Notes: generated by a model not told the origin, from the letters alone. DNA of 64,000 bases from Nothophaeocryptopus gaeumannii (GCA_031771865.1 JASISA010000025.1:248001-312000), one strand, 5' to 3'; shown: positions 30,795-42,947, numbered from the stretch's first letter. Numbers and translations: made by a program.

Positions 30795-32684
30795 ATGCTG
30801 CCACGAGCAGCGTTGCGAGCTTCGAGACCTTCATCAGTCCATTCTTCACATCTACGGCATGGCGCAGTAACGGCATCTCTTTCGGCGCTACGGATACGAA
30901 CATATGCTTCAGGCGGCTTCAAGCCGCCGAGACCTCCCCCACCGCCGTCATCGTCAAGGCCCTCGCGACCGCCCCCACCGAAAGCTTTCAATGCGGCCTC
31001 AGGCCAAGCACGACAGACCTCGCCTGGGACATCTGCGCCGAAAGACGAGAGCTGGCAGCCCAAAGACGGGATCAAGTTCAGCCCCAATGCTTCAACTCCG
31101 GGCGGAGCTGATGCGGCAGGTGCGGCGGCGGCGACAAGAGCGGCTTCATCTCCAGTAGAAGGAGCAAGGACGAAAGATCCGGCGACAACAGAACAAGCGC
31201 CATTGGAACGTGATTCGACTGAGAAGTCGAGAGAGCCAATTGCGCAGAAGACGGACGCCGACGAGCCTGTGCCAGGTACTGCAAGAGAAGCTGCACAAGA
31301 GAAAGAGTCGCAAGCGGAGAACCAGCCGCCGCCGGAGACTCCATCAGCGACTGGTCCGCTGCCAGATTTACGACAAGGCATTCCGTCCACTTTCGATCTC
31401 GAATTCGGCCAAGCCAAGGCAAGAGCGCAGAAAGAGGATGCGGAGTCGCAAGAGGACAAACTGGACTTGACTTCAAGTCCGGAGGGGCAACGTAGAAGAG
31501 AAGGCGGCGAGGAGCGCGACTACGACCGATCGGCGTATGAGACATCACTTGACCGAAGGCGGGCGATGCTGGCAAACTACATGTACGCCAGCATCCTCTT
31601 CGTGGCTCTTACCGGCGGCTTCTACTTGGCGAGACCTTTCAGCAACCTCGACGAGGTCCCAACTGGCATGGATCCAGGAGATGCGGGTGGCTGGTCACCC
31701 GGCAAAATGTGGGCGCGCGTACGTGCTCGATTCGGTAGCCAAGCTGGATATTATACCGAGCCAGCTTTCGAGAAGCTCCTTCCAGATGTGCCCGAGTCGC
31801 AGCGCCCACCATTCACCCTCGTCCTGAGTTTGGAGGACCTTCTGATCCACACCACCTGGGACACCAAGAACGGCTACAGGACCGCCAAGCGACCGGGCCT
31901 TGACTACTTCATCCGCTACCTGTCACAATACTACGAACTCGTCCTGTTCACTTCTGTACCAATCGCCATGGCGCAACCTGTCGTCAACAAAATGGACCCA
32001 TTCCACTTCATCATGTGGCCCTTGGGACGTGAGGCTACGAAGTACGAGAAGGGCGAGTACGTCAAAGACCTATCATACCTGAACCGTGACTTGAAGAAGA
32101 CCCTCATCGTCGATACCCACGCACCGCATGTCAAGAACCAGCCCGAGAACGCCATTGTCATTCCGAAGTGGAGTGGCGATCCGAAAGACCCACATACCAA
32201 GGATCTCGTCGGCCTCATCCCATTCTTGGAGTACGTTGCCACTATGGGTGTCGACGATGTGCGGACCGTCATCAAGTCCTTTGAAGGCCAATCCATCCCC
32301 GAAGAGTTCGCTCGTCGCGAAGCCATCGCACGACAGAAGTTCAACGAGCAGCTGGGCGAAGAGCGCAAGCGCAAGCCAAGATTCTCACTCGGATCGGTTG
32401 CCGGTTCTTTGGGTGTCAAGGGTGGCGGAAGCATGGGCGGTGGCATGGTTCTCGCAGATGGACAATCCGTATCAGAGGGCTTGGCACAAGGCAAGATGCT
32501 TTCTGACCAAATCCGCGAGCAGGGTCAGAAGCAATACGAGGCTCTCGAGCAGCAAATTCGTGAGCATGGTGAGCAATGGCTAAGGGAGGAAGCCGAAGAG
32601 CAAAAGAAGGCCATGGATGCCCAAATGAAGGAGATGAAGGGTAGTGCCATGAGTTGGTTTACCGGTGGTGGAAAGAAGGAGTAA
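30795..32684 (+). CDS. TIM50: Mitochondrial inner-membrane translocase subunit Tim50
   Basis: Single exon, 629 residues from the ATG at 30795. A basic, Ser/Arg-rich mitochondrial presequence (MLPRAALRASRPSSVHSSHL) is followed by a long Pro/Ser/Glu-rich disordered part (~45-240), one membrane helix (MLANYMYASILFVALTGGFYL, ~257-277) and the FCP1-like domain in the intermembrane space (~335-480): FTLVLSLEDLLIHTTWD, KRPGLDYFIRYLSQYYELVLFTS, DPFHFIMWPLGREA. The DxDx phosphatase motif is replaced by LEDLL, the usual Tim50 form that receives presequences rather than removing phosphate. It passes preproteins from TOM to TIM23. The C-terminal Gly/Met and Gln/Glu-rich extension is common in ascomycetes. 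Confidence 0.96.
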   Translation: MLPRAALRASRPSSVHSSHLRHGAVTASLSALRIRTYASGGFKPPRPPPPPSSSRPSRPPPPKAFNAASGQARQTSPGTSAPKDESWQPKDGIKFSPNASTPGGADAAGAAAATRAASSPVEGARTKDPATTEQAPLERDSTEKSREPIAQKTDADEPVPGTAREAAQEKESQAENQPPPETPSATGPLPDLRQGIPSTFDLEFGQAKARAQKEDAESQEDKLDLTSSPEGQRRREGGEERDYDRSAYETSLDRRRAMLANYMYASILFVALTGGFYLARPFSNLDEVPTGMDPGDAGGWSPGKMWARVRARFGSQAGYYTEPAFEKLLPDVPESQRPPFTLVLSLEDLLIHTTWDTKNGYRTAKRPGLDYFIRYLSQYYELVLFTSVPIAMAQPVVNKMDPFHFIMWPLGREATKYEKGEYVKDLSYLNRDLKKTLIVDTHAPHVKNQPENAIVIPKWSGDPKDPHTKDLVGLIPFLEYVATMGVDDVRTVIKSFEGQSIPEEFARREAIARQKFNEQLGEERKRKPRFSLGSVAGSLGVKGGGSMGGGMVLADGQSVSEGLAQGKMLSDQIREQGQKQYEALEQQIREHGEQWLREEAEEQKKAMDAQMKEMKGSAMSWFTGGGKKE

Positions 32685-34171
32685 GAGAGGCGATAACGAC
32701 TTGACTCTCGACTCTCGACTCTCAACAACTGTAGAATGTGTGCTGCATTTAGCGTGGTCTTGGGAAACGGCGGCGGCATGTAGACGCACTCGCACTTTCG
32801 ACTGGCGTGGTACAGGCGGCGCCTTTTGTAAGTTTTGTATCAAAAGAACCTGTTCAGACTTGACCCACTTACTTCCTTGAAGTTTTCTTGCCGCAAGAGA
32901 CACATGTAGAGCCATATTGTGTCCATTCAGATGCTAACACCGATATACGTATCGTTCATTCACCAACGCCCATGTACTTCTCCGGCTCGAATCAGCTGCT
33001 ACCCATCATCACGGACACATGTCGATGTGCGAGTGAATGGCTTTGCTCATGGATCTGTACTGGCATCAATTGTGTGGGGCTTACGTCTCATTTGTGTCCT
33101 CTATACGGGCAGACCGCTGGCTGGAGTGGCCAATGCTCCAAGCACATGCTACTACGCTCGTGAATCCGTTCCTTCACCACCGATCATGGACTCGTGCTGG
33201 CTGCTGATTGCCTGCTTGTGCACCGCGGCCGCGGTGTTGTCAAAAACAATTCGCTATTCCATCTGCTGCTTCCATATAACACTACACAGTCAACAACGCC
33301 TTTCAGCATACCACCTCACAGCAAACCAATAGCCAGATTACAAGAACAGACCGTATCTTCCAAATCCAAGAGTAAGTACTAACTCAACATCAATGCTATT
33401 CCATATACGACGATGCTTAACGTCAATACGAAGACTGTCCTCCAACAAGATGTCTTTCACATCCGAACACACCATCGAAGGCTCCCTCAAGAAGGCCAAA
33501 GAGCGACGGTGAAGGAGATGTCATGAAATGAAAAGGGAGTGATTGAGAGTCAACGGGACGAGTCAGAGCGAGCAGTACAAGATAATGTATACGAGGGAAC
33601 AGAATTGGATTAGAAATGTGAGAATGGAGTGCGAAGCATGGACTGGTCTTTTGGAAGTCGAAGAATATGCAATATGGGAGTTTGGCGTTCTTGTTTCTAG
33701 CATTGTCGTCTCGGGCGATGGTGAACAGACTGAAGCTTCAGATACAACAGACGATATATTACATCCCGCAGCTCTCAAGGGAGAGAGGTGTTTTGTGTCA
33801 GGATTCTCCTTTTTGGCCATCGAGGAGGCCACGGCACCGTACCTAATTCGAGATGGCTTCATGACTCTCTCAGACACCGATGACGGAGACATAAATGTCG
33901 GCGACATCAGCAGCACTGGTCAAGGGTTTGCATGGCTGCTGACGGCAAAGGAAGTTAAGCGAGGGAGAGCACACAGAGTGCACCCGGAGACGATAAAGGG
34001 AATCGCGGAGATGTCTGGGTCACAGCACTGCATTTCGTGATGCTAGTCGATGCAAGATCGTGACGGGTCGAACGCTTGTACACCAAAACACTCGTGTGGT
34101 GGATGTAGCGAGCCGGTTGGCGAGTGTTCCAGAACTGCTCATCGATGCAGCCTCTTCTTTTCCCTGTCAAT
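32685..34171. other. Intergenic, no supported gene
   Basis: A plus frame at 33543-34040 (165 codons) has no recognisable domain and an overlapping minus frame of similar size. A GTAAGT + ACTAAC pair at about 33371-33380 looks like an intron start, followed at 33450 by an ATG opening only 20 codons. A real but unrecognised small or non-coding transcript is possible. Confidence 0.4.
32697..32725 (+). repeat. Short tandem repeat in the TIM50 3' flank
   Basis: Three consecutive copies of a 7-bp unit (GACTCTC) just after the TIM50 stop codon; no role known. Confidence 0.7.
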
Positions 34172-36180
34172 CTACTTCCTCTCCATCATGAACCTCCCAA
34201 TCCACTCCTCCATCTTCCCCAAATCTTCCAAGGCACCAACCCAAGCGATCATCTGATCCGGCCTCACAAGCACCAGCACAGGCCTTTTCTCACCAATGCC
34301 ATAGCTCTGATGAGCGCCCACCCTGTCACCGTCCTTGTTGATGTCGTAGTCCGCATAGATCATCCTGTAGTTCCGACCTCTCACAGGATCGAAAGGAAAA
34401 TACGCATCTCCAAAGTCCGCTAAATCAACACTGGCCATTGGCGCGGAGTGGAAGAGCAGGATCTTCCCCCAGCTTCGGAGTCGTGTTGATGCTGGAACAT
34501 ACTGCTGCGAAAGCTTCAGCAGCTGCGAACCGATTGCGTTGACCTTCTCGATTTGTTGCTTATCAGAAACATCACCAGCAAAGACCAGAAACCGCCAAGC
34601 AACATCCGATTTGAGTAGCGACTGAGCGTACGTCTTCGCTCCACTAGCCTGATTAAACACAACCGCATCCGGGAAACGATGGCCAAGCTTCAAATTCTTC
34701 GCAGGGTTTTGTTCGCATTCTGCTGAGCTGGCGATGACCAAGCTCGGTTCATAGCAAAGATTCGTACCATCCTGAAGTCTAACGCGGCCGAATACACGCT
34801 GGAGTTCTTCCAATTTCGAATCCGGTCCTGTAAGATACATCTTCTCGAGATCTCGATCGAGATCCATGAGCTCTTGTGCTGCGGGGAGACGTTCGTGTTC
34901 GTAGGTTGAGAGGACTTTGGGGTCGAGTTGGCCGCCGAGGACACCGGCGAGTTTCCATGCGAGATTGTAGGAGTCTTGTTGCGAGACGTTCATGCCTTGG
35001 CCGCCTTTTGGTGTATGTGCTGTGAAGGATTAGAGAGGGTGTCTGAGCATCGTGTGTATAGAGCTTACTGTGTACTGCATCGCCTGCCAGAAAGACCCGT
35101 TCTTGGTGGGAGTAGTGATTAGCGCATCTCCGACCAATTGCGAATATGGTCCAGCAATCGCAATACTTGTAATCGATGTGATATGGACTGAGAATCTTTC
35201 GAGCGGTGTTCATGATGTCGGTACAGACCGTAGCAGCATCAGTCTGGTTCCTGTCGTATCCTGGCGGAAGCTGCACGTAAAGTCGTTGAAGGTCGAGTTC
35301 GCGTGGTACTACCAGCATGGAGCCGGAGCGAGTCATGACTGTGCCCATTCTTCTGATATCGGGGAAGTTTGTCAGAGGGAAGAAGTCTGTCCGTTGTTAG
35401 GACAATGATTACTCCAATACCGCTGCTCGACATACCCATCACTCCCCATATAGCATCCCTGTTATCACCTTTCATTTCGATACCCGGTAGTTGTTGTCGA
35501 ATCCAAGAGCGCGCGCCGTCCGCTCCCAATACGTATTTGGCATGTATGGTCTGTTCTGATCCTTCACGGCCGTCCACTCTGGGAACGAGCTCCTCCGGGT
35601 CTGTGCCAAAGGCATCGACAAACCCAAGTTCGGGCTGAAGTGTGCCGTCATCCTTGACACTGTGTGCTCTTGCTCCTGAGTTTGGGAGCTCGGATCGGAA
35701 CGAGCGTCGTATACGGACCTGGATTGGGTATTCAAGCCCCTCGTCCGTCTTCAAAGACACTGGCTTGGTTCCTCGCTCAACCTTTGGGCCATCGCGGATG
35801 CTGATAGCATCCAGCAGAGCAGCCTCAATGGCACCCTGATGCATGGCATCACCTTGAGATTCGAAGCGATTGTCTGGGCACACGCCACCACTGTAGAGCC
35901 GAGAAATTCCTGAATCATCCCCCATCTGCATCCACATGCTGTTGTGGTTCAGATGTTCACCAAATCGGGGAAGGACATGTCCAAGTCCGAAGCTGTCCCA
36001 TATCTCCATCGTCCGGACGTGGAAGCCATCTGCACGGCCATTGAAGGTTCTGGTCCCTCTTGCATCGATGATCCGATGGGAAACTCCCAGCTCCGAAAGA
36101 AACATGCTTGCCATCAAGCCAGCCGGTCCTGCGCCCACGATGAGGACATCGGTCTGGGCTTCTGGTGGTGCTGAGCCCAT
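34172..36180 (-). CDS. Phenol 2-monooxygenase (FAD hydroxylase with thioredoxin-like C-terminal domain)
   Basis: Three exons (minus) 36180-35436, 35386-35069 and 35019-34172, introns both 49 nt (GTATGT..CAG, GTAAGC..CAG), 636 residues. Joins read VMG->VMD|FFPLTNFPD and GDAVHT|HTPKGGQGMNV, restoring the FAD-hydroxylase GD motif region. Motifs: GAGPAGLMASMFLSELG (FAD Rossmann, ~17-33), the DG motif LGADGARSWIRQQLPG (~220), and FLAGDAVHTHTPKGGQGMN (~348). The C-terminal ~170 residues match the phenol hydroxylase dimerisation/thioredoxin-like domain (LGHRFPDAV, LVRPDQMIAWVG). The enzyme ortho-hydroxylates phenols to catechols with NADPH and O2. No ring-cleavage gene is adjacent, so the physiological substrate is open. 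Confidence 0.93.
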
Positions 36181-37009
36181 GCTTGCTCCCGGCCAAATGG
36201 CTGCGGGTTGTCGTTGTCGGGTTGTGAGTAGCCTACCATTTTGAAGGGGTGCAGATCAGGTCCTTTTGAACCGCAAACGTATTGTCCTAGGTCCATATCT
36301 CGGGAACACGACGCCGGGACCCTACTGTCAAGTACATCCGGGACAAGTAGATGCGCCAAAACATGTTAAGGAGTGTAAGACGCTCGATTCTACAGCCACC
36401 AACATTCACATTGCAGACAGCACACCTACTGTAACATGAGGCGTCTTGTAGAGGCAACGCCAATGCAAGAGATTCACACGAAATGTGGATAGCCTTCGGT
36501 GGCCGGCCCACACTGCCTGCAGGGCGAAGATCTTTCTATGGCAGCTTCAAAGTCGGATCTCTGAAGGAGCCGGGAGCCGTGAACAGCAAAGTCTTAGACA
36601 GGGACATGGGCCGTTTCCAGAGACATGTAGCCGCGGAGGCGAGGTCGAGAGGCGCCAATAGAGAAGCAAATGTCGTTGATAGATGCTTGAGCTGAGAGGA
36701 GGAGCCAGCGCAGGGGGTGACGGATCGAGCATGAGTGCCAAGCAACTGTACGGCAGGCCTATGCTCGCCGAAACAAGACATTAATCTCCGCCCCCCTTCC
36801 CCGCTCCGCTCCGCCAACCCATCTCCACCAAAGCAAAAAAGCAAAGCATAACTACGCCTCAAATAACCTCTCCGCCGCCGGTCCACCACGCGTACGCTCT
36901 TCATTACATCGGACAAGCGATTCATAGATGGGCGCTGTTGGTTCCAGCCGCTCAATATGGCGTCAATGTAAGTCACCTAGTCCACGCGCCAGGACCATCT
37001 CTCACTAGA
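36181..37009. other. Divergent promoter region, phenol monooxygenase/aminopeptidase
   Basis: Between two outward-facing starts. Short frames overlap on both strands without a domain. A GTAAGT at about 36968 could be a 5' leader intron of the peptidase gene. Confidence 0.45.
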
Positions 37010-39241
37010 ATGCAAAGTCTTCGCTATGTTACGTGCATCTTCCTCGTCTTTCCCCCTGCCCTGGCTGCAGTTCTCTATGACTCCTGCGGGCAAGGGGAGG
37101 CGGAGCGTGCGAACGACCTACCTCAGCTCCTCGCAGACCACTTCCAAGTACCCCTTCTAGCAGCCTCGAAGTCAGCAGAAGCCTTCGAATGGGACGACGT
37201 CATCCCTCGAAAGCATTTCGAATGGCATTCGTGCTTCGAGCACTTCAAGTGCGCCAAGCTACAGGTGCCCATGGACTGGCAAGGTGTTACGACAGAGAAG
37301 AACAAAACTGTAGACATTGCAGTGATCAAAGTCGAAGCTACGGTGCCAGTGACAGATCCTACGTACGGCGGTGCGGTGGTCGTTAATCCTGGTAAGATAC
37401 CATGATCTCGCGTTTGATATACGGCAGTTGCTAAAAGCTATCAGGCGGGCCTGGAGGCTCGGGTGTATGGCAAGTACTCACCGGCGGGCATCATCTTCGC
37501 ACGATTGTATCTGCAGGTCCGGACAGTGATGCAAGAACAGCGAAGGTCAGGCGATAGTCATCTGAGGTACCACACCAGCTCGCTAACGCGCTGCTCAAGA
37601 ACTTCGACTTGATCAGCTTCGACCCAAGAGGTATCAATAACACCAGGCCGCATATCTCGTGCTTCCCGAACCATCTTGAAGCCGCGGCATTCAAGCGAGA
37701 GCAGGATGCGTACGGCTGGCTCGACACTTCAGATGTGTCCTTTGACAATATCTGGGCTATGAAACGTGCTATTGCCGATGGCTGCAGCAGAAGGGCGGCT
37801 GAAGAGGGCATTGGCAAGCACATGTCCACAGCCGCAGTGGCGAGAGACATCGTCGAGATCTTCGAGCAACACGGGAAATGGCGTGAGGAGGAAGCCAAAC
37901 GCATCGTTCAGGAGAGGTCAATGCCATTGAGTGACGGATCGGAAGTACTGAGGCGCACGGCGTGCCGTCCAGGTAAAGAGATAGTGCAATACTGGGGTTT
38001 CAGTTATGGTACGTCTACCTTGTCCACCTGTGCTTCTGTTAGACTCGCTGATTCCGGTCCGAAGGCACATTGCTGGGGAATACAATAGCTGCCATGTTTC
38101 CGAATCGCGTTAAGCGAGTGGTGCTCGATGGCGTTGTCGATGTACGGCAGTATGATCCGAGGCTTTCTGAAACGGCGCTGACTACGACTTAGGGAGATGA
38201 CTACATGGCGGCCCAGTGGAAATCCAATCTCCAGGATGTTGATCACCTGCTCGAACGTTTGGTCAAATACTGCTTCGAAGGCGGACCAGAACACTGCAGC
38301 CTTTTTGATTATGCCGGACCAGCCAGCATTAGCTCAACAATTCGCCAGACCATGTCTAGGCTGAAGTCGTCTCCACTATCCGTTCCTGGCAATGACACAC
38401 GCGGACCCGCAATCGTGACCCTCAATGACCTTCAGAAGGTCTTCCGACACATCGTATATGTGCCAATACTGGGCTTCACAGAACTTGCGGACATCATCCA
38501 TGAGCTTAGCAAGGGCGAAGGTACGCTCTTGGCAGCTCGCAAGACCGCAACGACATCTGAGCTGGTTGGTATCACCTTGAGCGAGAAATGCCAAAAAGAC
38601 GGCCCATACTCATGGGCGTGTGTCAAGCCACTAATCACAGCGGGGGATGATTTAGGTGGGCCGGCTGGCGTTGCATGCTCGGATGGATTGCCTCGCACCA
38701 GTGAGACGAAAGAAGAATTTCGGGCGTATGCTCACGAAGTTATGAGGCAGAGTGAATTGGTCGGAGCAAGTTGGGCTACAAGTAAGTCCTCAGCCCCGAA
38801 CATACTCGCAGGCGCTAATTGTCCGCAGTCACGGAACCGTGTACAGCCTGGCACGCTCGGCCAGCTTTGAGATACAATGGCAATTTCACATACAAGCCTG
38901 CACATCCGGTCCTCTTTATCGGCAATACCGTGGATCCAGCAACACCTCTTCGAAATGCTTTCAAGATGGCCGCTCGCTCAGACGGCGCCCGCGTTTTGCA
39001 TCATGATTCTGAGGGACACTGCGCTCATGCTTCGCCTTCAATGTGTACAGGACGAGCTATCAGGGAGTACTTCCAGACTGGGGCACTTCCTCGAGTCAAC
39101 GGAGATGATGACTTCGCACTTTGCAAACCCGATCGTTTTCCCTTCGATGGCTGGGCGAATGAAGCAGATCCATCTCCTCCTCAAGGCGAAACGGACGAAG
39201 CAATGTGGAAGGCCTGGGTTGGACTCAATCAAGCGTGGTAG
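37010..39241 (+). CDS. Secreted alpha/beta-hydrolase, tripeptidyl aminopeptidase type (S33/TAP)
   Basis: Six exons: 37010-37391, 37445-37545, 37600-38008, 38065-38141, 38193-38781, 38829-39241; five introns of 47-56 nt, all GT..AG; 656 residues. A signal peptide opens the protein (MQSLRYVTCIFLVFPPALAA). The frame is continuous through hallmark segments: VVVNPG|GPGGSGVW (oxyanion region), LISFDPRGINNT, the nucleophile elbow GFSYG (Ser about residue 296) formed at an exon border, RVVLDGVVD|GDDYMAAQW, and the C-terminal TAP-like part with GNTVDPATPL (acid) and EGHCAHASPSMC (His). The triad is therefore complete. Members remove N-terminal peptides outside the cell. It is divergent from the phenol monooxygenase; no shared pathway evident. 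Confidence 0.93.
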
Positions 39242-39595
39242 AAATTGCGCTTCATCCGTCTCGCTGTTCCTGCATTGTACCACGTATCGTATTTACATCC
39301 TTCGAGAACATCGCAGGCATCGTGCCTACAAATAGAGGCCAGCTGAAGATCTGACCAATAGCGAGCAGGCATGGCGGTGGCTTGGACCCACTTTGCAAGC
39401 CATAGCCGCGTTAACCCTAAGCGTTTGCAATTACCATTCACCATCCAGCCGCAGCAGCTCACCTCATAACCTTCGTTTTCACACACGATATTAACTCTGT
39501 CTCCCTTCGATGAGGACCTTGCCTTGGGCGGCTGAACCGGCTCATTCTAACTGCAAAACCAGAAGCCCGTAGATGCCAACCCTGGTATCTTCAAG
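39242..39595. other. Intergenic
   Basis: Peptidase 3' flank and upstream region of the next gene; nothing else recognised. Confidence 0.5.
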
Positions 39596-41443
39596 ATGCC
39601 GCAAAGTTTCGACGCGGTGGCGGTCGTGAACACTAGCAATGGGAGACTGGCCAAAGCTGTCAAAGGATTATGGGACCAAAGAGCTACCAAGGCCAAGGAG
39701 ACCGGGCCTTCGCAGGAACGCATATTCGAAACTCAAGTCGACGATGTTCTCCTAGTCTTGGCGTTGATTGGTGAAGCATTACTCCCACTTGGCGTTTATG
39801 ACGATGCATATTACAGTACGACGTTGCCGGAAGTACAAACAGCGCTATCCAGCTCCGGAGAGGCGATTTTGCCAAACACTTTCGAGAAGTTGCCAGACGA
39901 ATTGAAGTACGTGTGTACCGGCGGCCTCGCTCTTTGTGCGGTATTCGCGCCAATGCATGTCTACAGAGGGTTCGGTGCATGCGTCTTTGGTGACTGGGAT
40001 TGGGGCTGCCCGGATGCCAAGTACCTTGAGAAAAAAGTGGACAAGGAGACGAGCATATTTCAGAAGAAGCGAGACCCGCAGCCGAACAGGCTTGTGCTTC
40101 AAGCCTTTGACCGCGCAATCAAAGTCTTGCAGGTCAAGTCAATGGCCTTCCTGGCAAAGAGGCCCTCCATTTCGGGCTTTGCTGAACAGCAACCTCGCTA
40201 CTCGTCTCGACCTAAGAGAGAAGTCAAGGACGGACTCTCGGTGGCGGAGGACTGGTTCAAGGAGCTTGAAAAGAGAGGGCATCCTTCTCCGCCGGGTCAA
40301 ACCATCACCAGCTGGGCAATGCCTTGGGCCGGATGGACGAGCCATTCTAGCTGCCAGCTGACGAAGGATCCTGAGATGGTGTTTCTGAACCAGATGGACG
40401 CCGGAAGACTACTACACGCCTTTCTCTGTCGTGACAGTCTCAACCTGCATGACGGACAGCTTCTCCTGCTCCCATCCGGGACACCTGCTGAAGCACTCGT
40501 TCTGTGGCTCGCTGGTCTCCCTGGCATGGCCCACCAGATTCTCTCCTGGAATGCTTTTGATACCACCAAGTTCGAGAAGAAGGCAGGCAAGAAGCTCTGT
40601 GCGAAGATGGAGCAATATGCGATTGTTAGCACGTATGTCATGCGAGACCCACAGGCCCCATCGAGAGCAGTACAGAGGTCATCCGTTCCGTCTGTGTTTG
40701 GAGGAATATCCCCGCCGCCTTATGCAGCCGCTGGGCCATCGGGTTCGGAGCTGGCTGAGAAGAGTCCGGGACCTTCACCTATCTCTGAAGAAGGGCGAAA
40801 GAGCAGTTTTGCTGAGCTTGGCGACAGAGATCCTTCAGAGCTCGACTCGGCAGAAGCAACTGCTCGTCCATCTCCTATCAAGCATGCAGCGACTGTACCA
40901 ATGCTTCCCTCTGCCCCGCCTCCCGCGCCGCCAGTTCGCACTGGTACAGTTCGGCGCAAGCCAACTCCGACTGACGTCGCTGCCTACCTGAACCAATCCT
41001 CTGTCTCATTGCCGGACCGCTCCGTCACAGCACCACCAGCTCAAGGTCGCGCAGTCTCTAGCGCAGGACCACCTCCACGCCCACCCAAGATACCTCTCGA
41101 GGGAGATGGGGTACATGTACCCAACAACGCCGTATATGAGTCTTTCAAAGCGAGCGTTTCGAGCTCATCACTCAACACGAGTAGCTACCATCTAGCTCTG
41201 CTGCACGCAGTGGCCCAGGGCACTCTGACTCCACAACAGTTGCAAGAGCTCCTGGCTTTGGGCATACCCCAATCATCATCTGCTTCCGTGAGTGTGCCAT
41301 CACTTACTGCTGAGCCCCTGGAGCTGGACAGTGACCCAATGCCACCTAAATTATTTGGTATTTCCATTCCGAGAGGGGAGATGCGAAGGGCGTATAGTGA
41401 GACCAGTCCTGTGCCGGGCGCACTCAGGCCTGAACCAAGCTGA
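39596..41443 (+). CDS. Conserved-looking hypothetical protein, 615 residues
   Basis: Single exon. The N-terminal ~350 residues have globular composition, with hydrophobic helices (VDDVLLVLALIGEALLPLGVYDD, ~49-71; LKYVCTGGLALCAVFAPMHVYRGF, ~103-126), a Trp/Asp-rich turn (GDWDWGCPD) and a second globular block (GQLLLLPSGTPAEALVLWLAGLPGMAHQIL). The rest is disordered, Pro/Ser-rich, ending in a short helix (LALLHAVAQGTLTPQQLQELLALG) that looks like a protein-binding motif. No signal peptide. I do not recognise the family; a scaffold or cytoplasmic role is only a guess. Base use matches neighbouring genes, so it is probably real. Confidence 0.75.
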   Translation: MPQSFDAVAVVNTSNGRLAKAVKGLWDQRATKAKETGPSQERIFETQVDDVLLVLALIGEALLPLGVYDDAYYSTTLPEVQTALSSSGEAILPNTFEKLPDELKYVCTGGLALCAVFAPMHVYRGFGACVFGDWDWGCPDAKYLEKKVDKETSIFQKKRDPQPNRLVLQAFDRAIKVLQVKSMAFLAKRPSISGFAEQQPRYSSRPKREVKDGLSVAEDWFKELEKRGHPSPPGQTITSWAMPWAGWTSHSSCQLTKDPEMVFLNQMDAGRLLHAFLCRDSLNLHDGQLLLLPSGTPAEALVLWLAGLPGMAHQILSWNAFDTTKFEKKAGKKLCAKMEQYAIVSTYVMRDPQAPSRAVQRSSVPSVFGGISPPPYAAAGPSGSELAEKSPGPSPISEEGRKSSFAELGDRDPSELDSAEATARPSPIKHAATVPMLPSAPPPAPPVRTGTVRRKPTPTDVAAYLNQSSVSLPDRSVTAPPAQGRAVSSAGPPPRPPKIPLEGDGVHVPNNAVYESFKASVSSSSLNTSSYHLALLHAVAQGTLTPQQLQELLALGIPQSSSASVSVPSLTAEPLELDSDPMPPKLFGISIPRGEMRRAYSETSPVPGALRPEPS

Positions 41444-41739
41444 TGAATCTTTGTCTACAGCGAAAGATTTTACAACAGTCGGCAAGCGATATCGGTACGT
41501 GATTGGCGGAAACTTCGGATGGGTCGAGCATGGTCCGCATATCTGCCAAGGGGGTAACAAGCAAAATGGGACAGCGCGGGTGTGCTCAGCGCCAAGACTG
41601 TCCGCTTTTAGCTGTCAGTCCGGAGTTTGCATCCGGGAACGGCAGTTGTGTGGGCACGCCCCCACATGGCTGGGAATTCTGGGAATTCAAATATGAACAT
41701 CACTTCCCGAATTGAGATTTGAAACAGACCTCACCAGCT

Positions 41740-42947
41740 ATGATGCGTCCCTCATCCCTATATTTCCTGGCGTCTGTCGGCCTCGCCGTTGCATACACAT
41801 TTGAGCCGTTCTTCTACGCCGGCCACGATCTCTCCTCCCTCAAAATCCTCGAAGATGGCGGAGCAATCTTCAGAGACACCGCTCGCTACAACGTTGCTCG
41901 GCTTGCCGAGGACATTCTAGGCGACGGTGGAATGAACACAGTCAGGCTTAGACTTTTCGTCAATCCGACGGCTCCGTATGATGGTGGATGTAAGTGGCTC
42001 CTCACACATACATCACAGCAAGCAGCTGATGCAATTCAGATTATGAAACATACGATCTTGACTATGTGATCTCGCTGGCGAAGCGATTCCGTTATAAGGG
42101 TTACAATATCTACCTGGATTACCACTTCAGTGATTACTGGGCCGATCCTGCGAAACAAGCTCAACCAGTCGCATGGCCAAAAACCCTCGAACCGCTAGCT
42201 CAGACTCTTCGCAATTACGTCTCCTCCACTCTGCAATCCTTCCGCCGAGCAGGCGTCGACCTTGCTATCGTCTCGCTCGGCAACGAAATCCGCAACGGCA
42301 TGCTCTGGCCCCTCGGCAAAGCTTCTGTAGACATCGAACCCACTTCCGCTCGTGTGAAGAGCTTCAGCGGCCTTGCAACACTCTACAAAGCCGCCCGAAA
42401 CGGTGTAGACGATGCAGTAGCCGCCGGCGTACCCAAACCCCAGGTGATGATCCAAATCGACAATGGCTGGGACTTGACCCTCCAGGAACGCTGGTTCAGC
42501 TCTCTGACTGCTACAGGGAAAGTGACAACAAGCGATTGGGACATTTTCGGATTTACTAATTATCCCTTTTACGGAGGAAAGGGTAGCTTCGCTACTTTGC
42601 AGACTACTTTGAACACCATCGCAGAGAAATATGGGAAGCCGATACATATCGTCGAAACAGACTGGCCCACCGTCTGTTCAGGTGACCACGCACCAAAACT
42701 CAGCGAACCCAGCATCCCCATATCAGTATCAGGACAATTAGAGTGGATGCAGGGACTGATTGATGTCTTGAAAAGGGTGCCTGGAGGCTTGGGACAGGGT
42801 ATCAATTATTGGGAGCCCGCTTGGTTGAATCATACGGGCTTGGGCGGTGGATGTCAGGATGTAATCTTGTTTGATGTGGATTACAGTCAGTGGCCGTACG
42901 TTACGGGGTATTCGAGGGCGAGTGTGAATATGTTTATGGGGATTTGA
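41740..42947 (+). CDS. Secreted arabinogalactan endo-beta-1,4-galactanase (GH53)
   Basis: Exons 41740-41989 and 42040-42947, intron 50 nt (GTAAGT..CAG), 385 residues. Signal peptide MMRPSSLYFLASVGLAVAYT. The GH53 barrel is complete: FYAGHDLSSLKILEDGG, GMNTVRLRLFVNP, Y|YETYDLDYVISLAKR across the splice junction, IYLDYHFSDYWADPAKQ, the acid/base in VSLGNEIRNGMLWPLG and the nucleophile in IHIVETDWPTVC. It cleaves beta-1,4-galactan side chains of pectin, so it belongs with plant-material degradation. A second ATG one codon later (41743) is equally possible. Length is normal for the family. Confidence 0.95.

Noticed and set aside
30764..31459. 231-codon minus-strand frame
   Set aside because: Shadow of the Pro/Ser-rich part of TIM50.
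33450..33512. Short frame MSFTSEHTIEGSLKKAKERR after an intron-like GTAAGT/ACTAAC pair
   Set aside because: Only 20 codons and no convincing continuation by splicing; mentioned in the intergenic entry but not called a gene.
33543..34040. 165-codon plus-strand frame
   Set aside because: No domain, an equally long frame on the opposite strand over part of it, and no intron or start context to support it.
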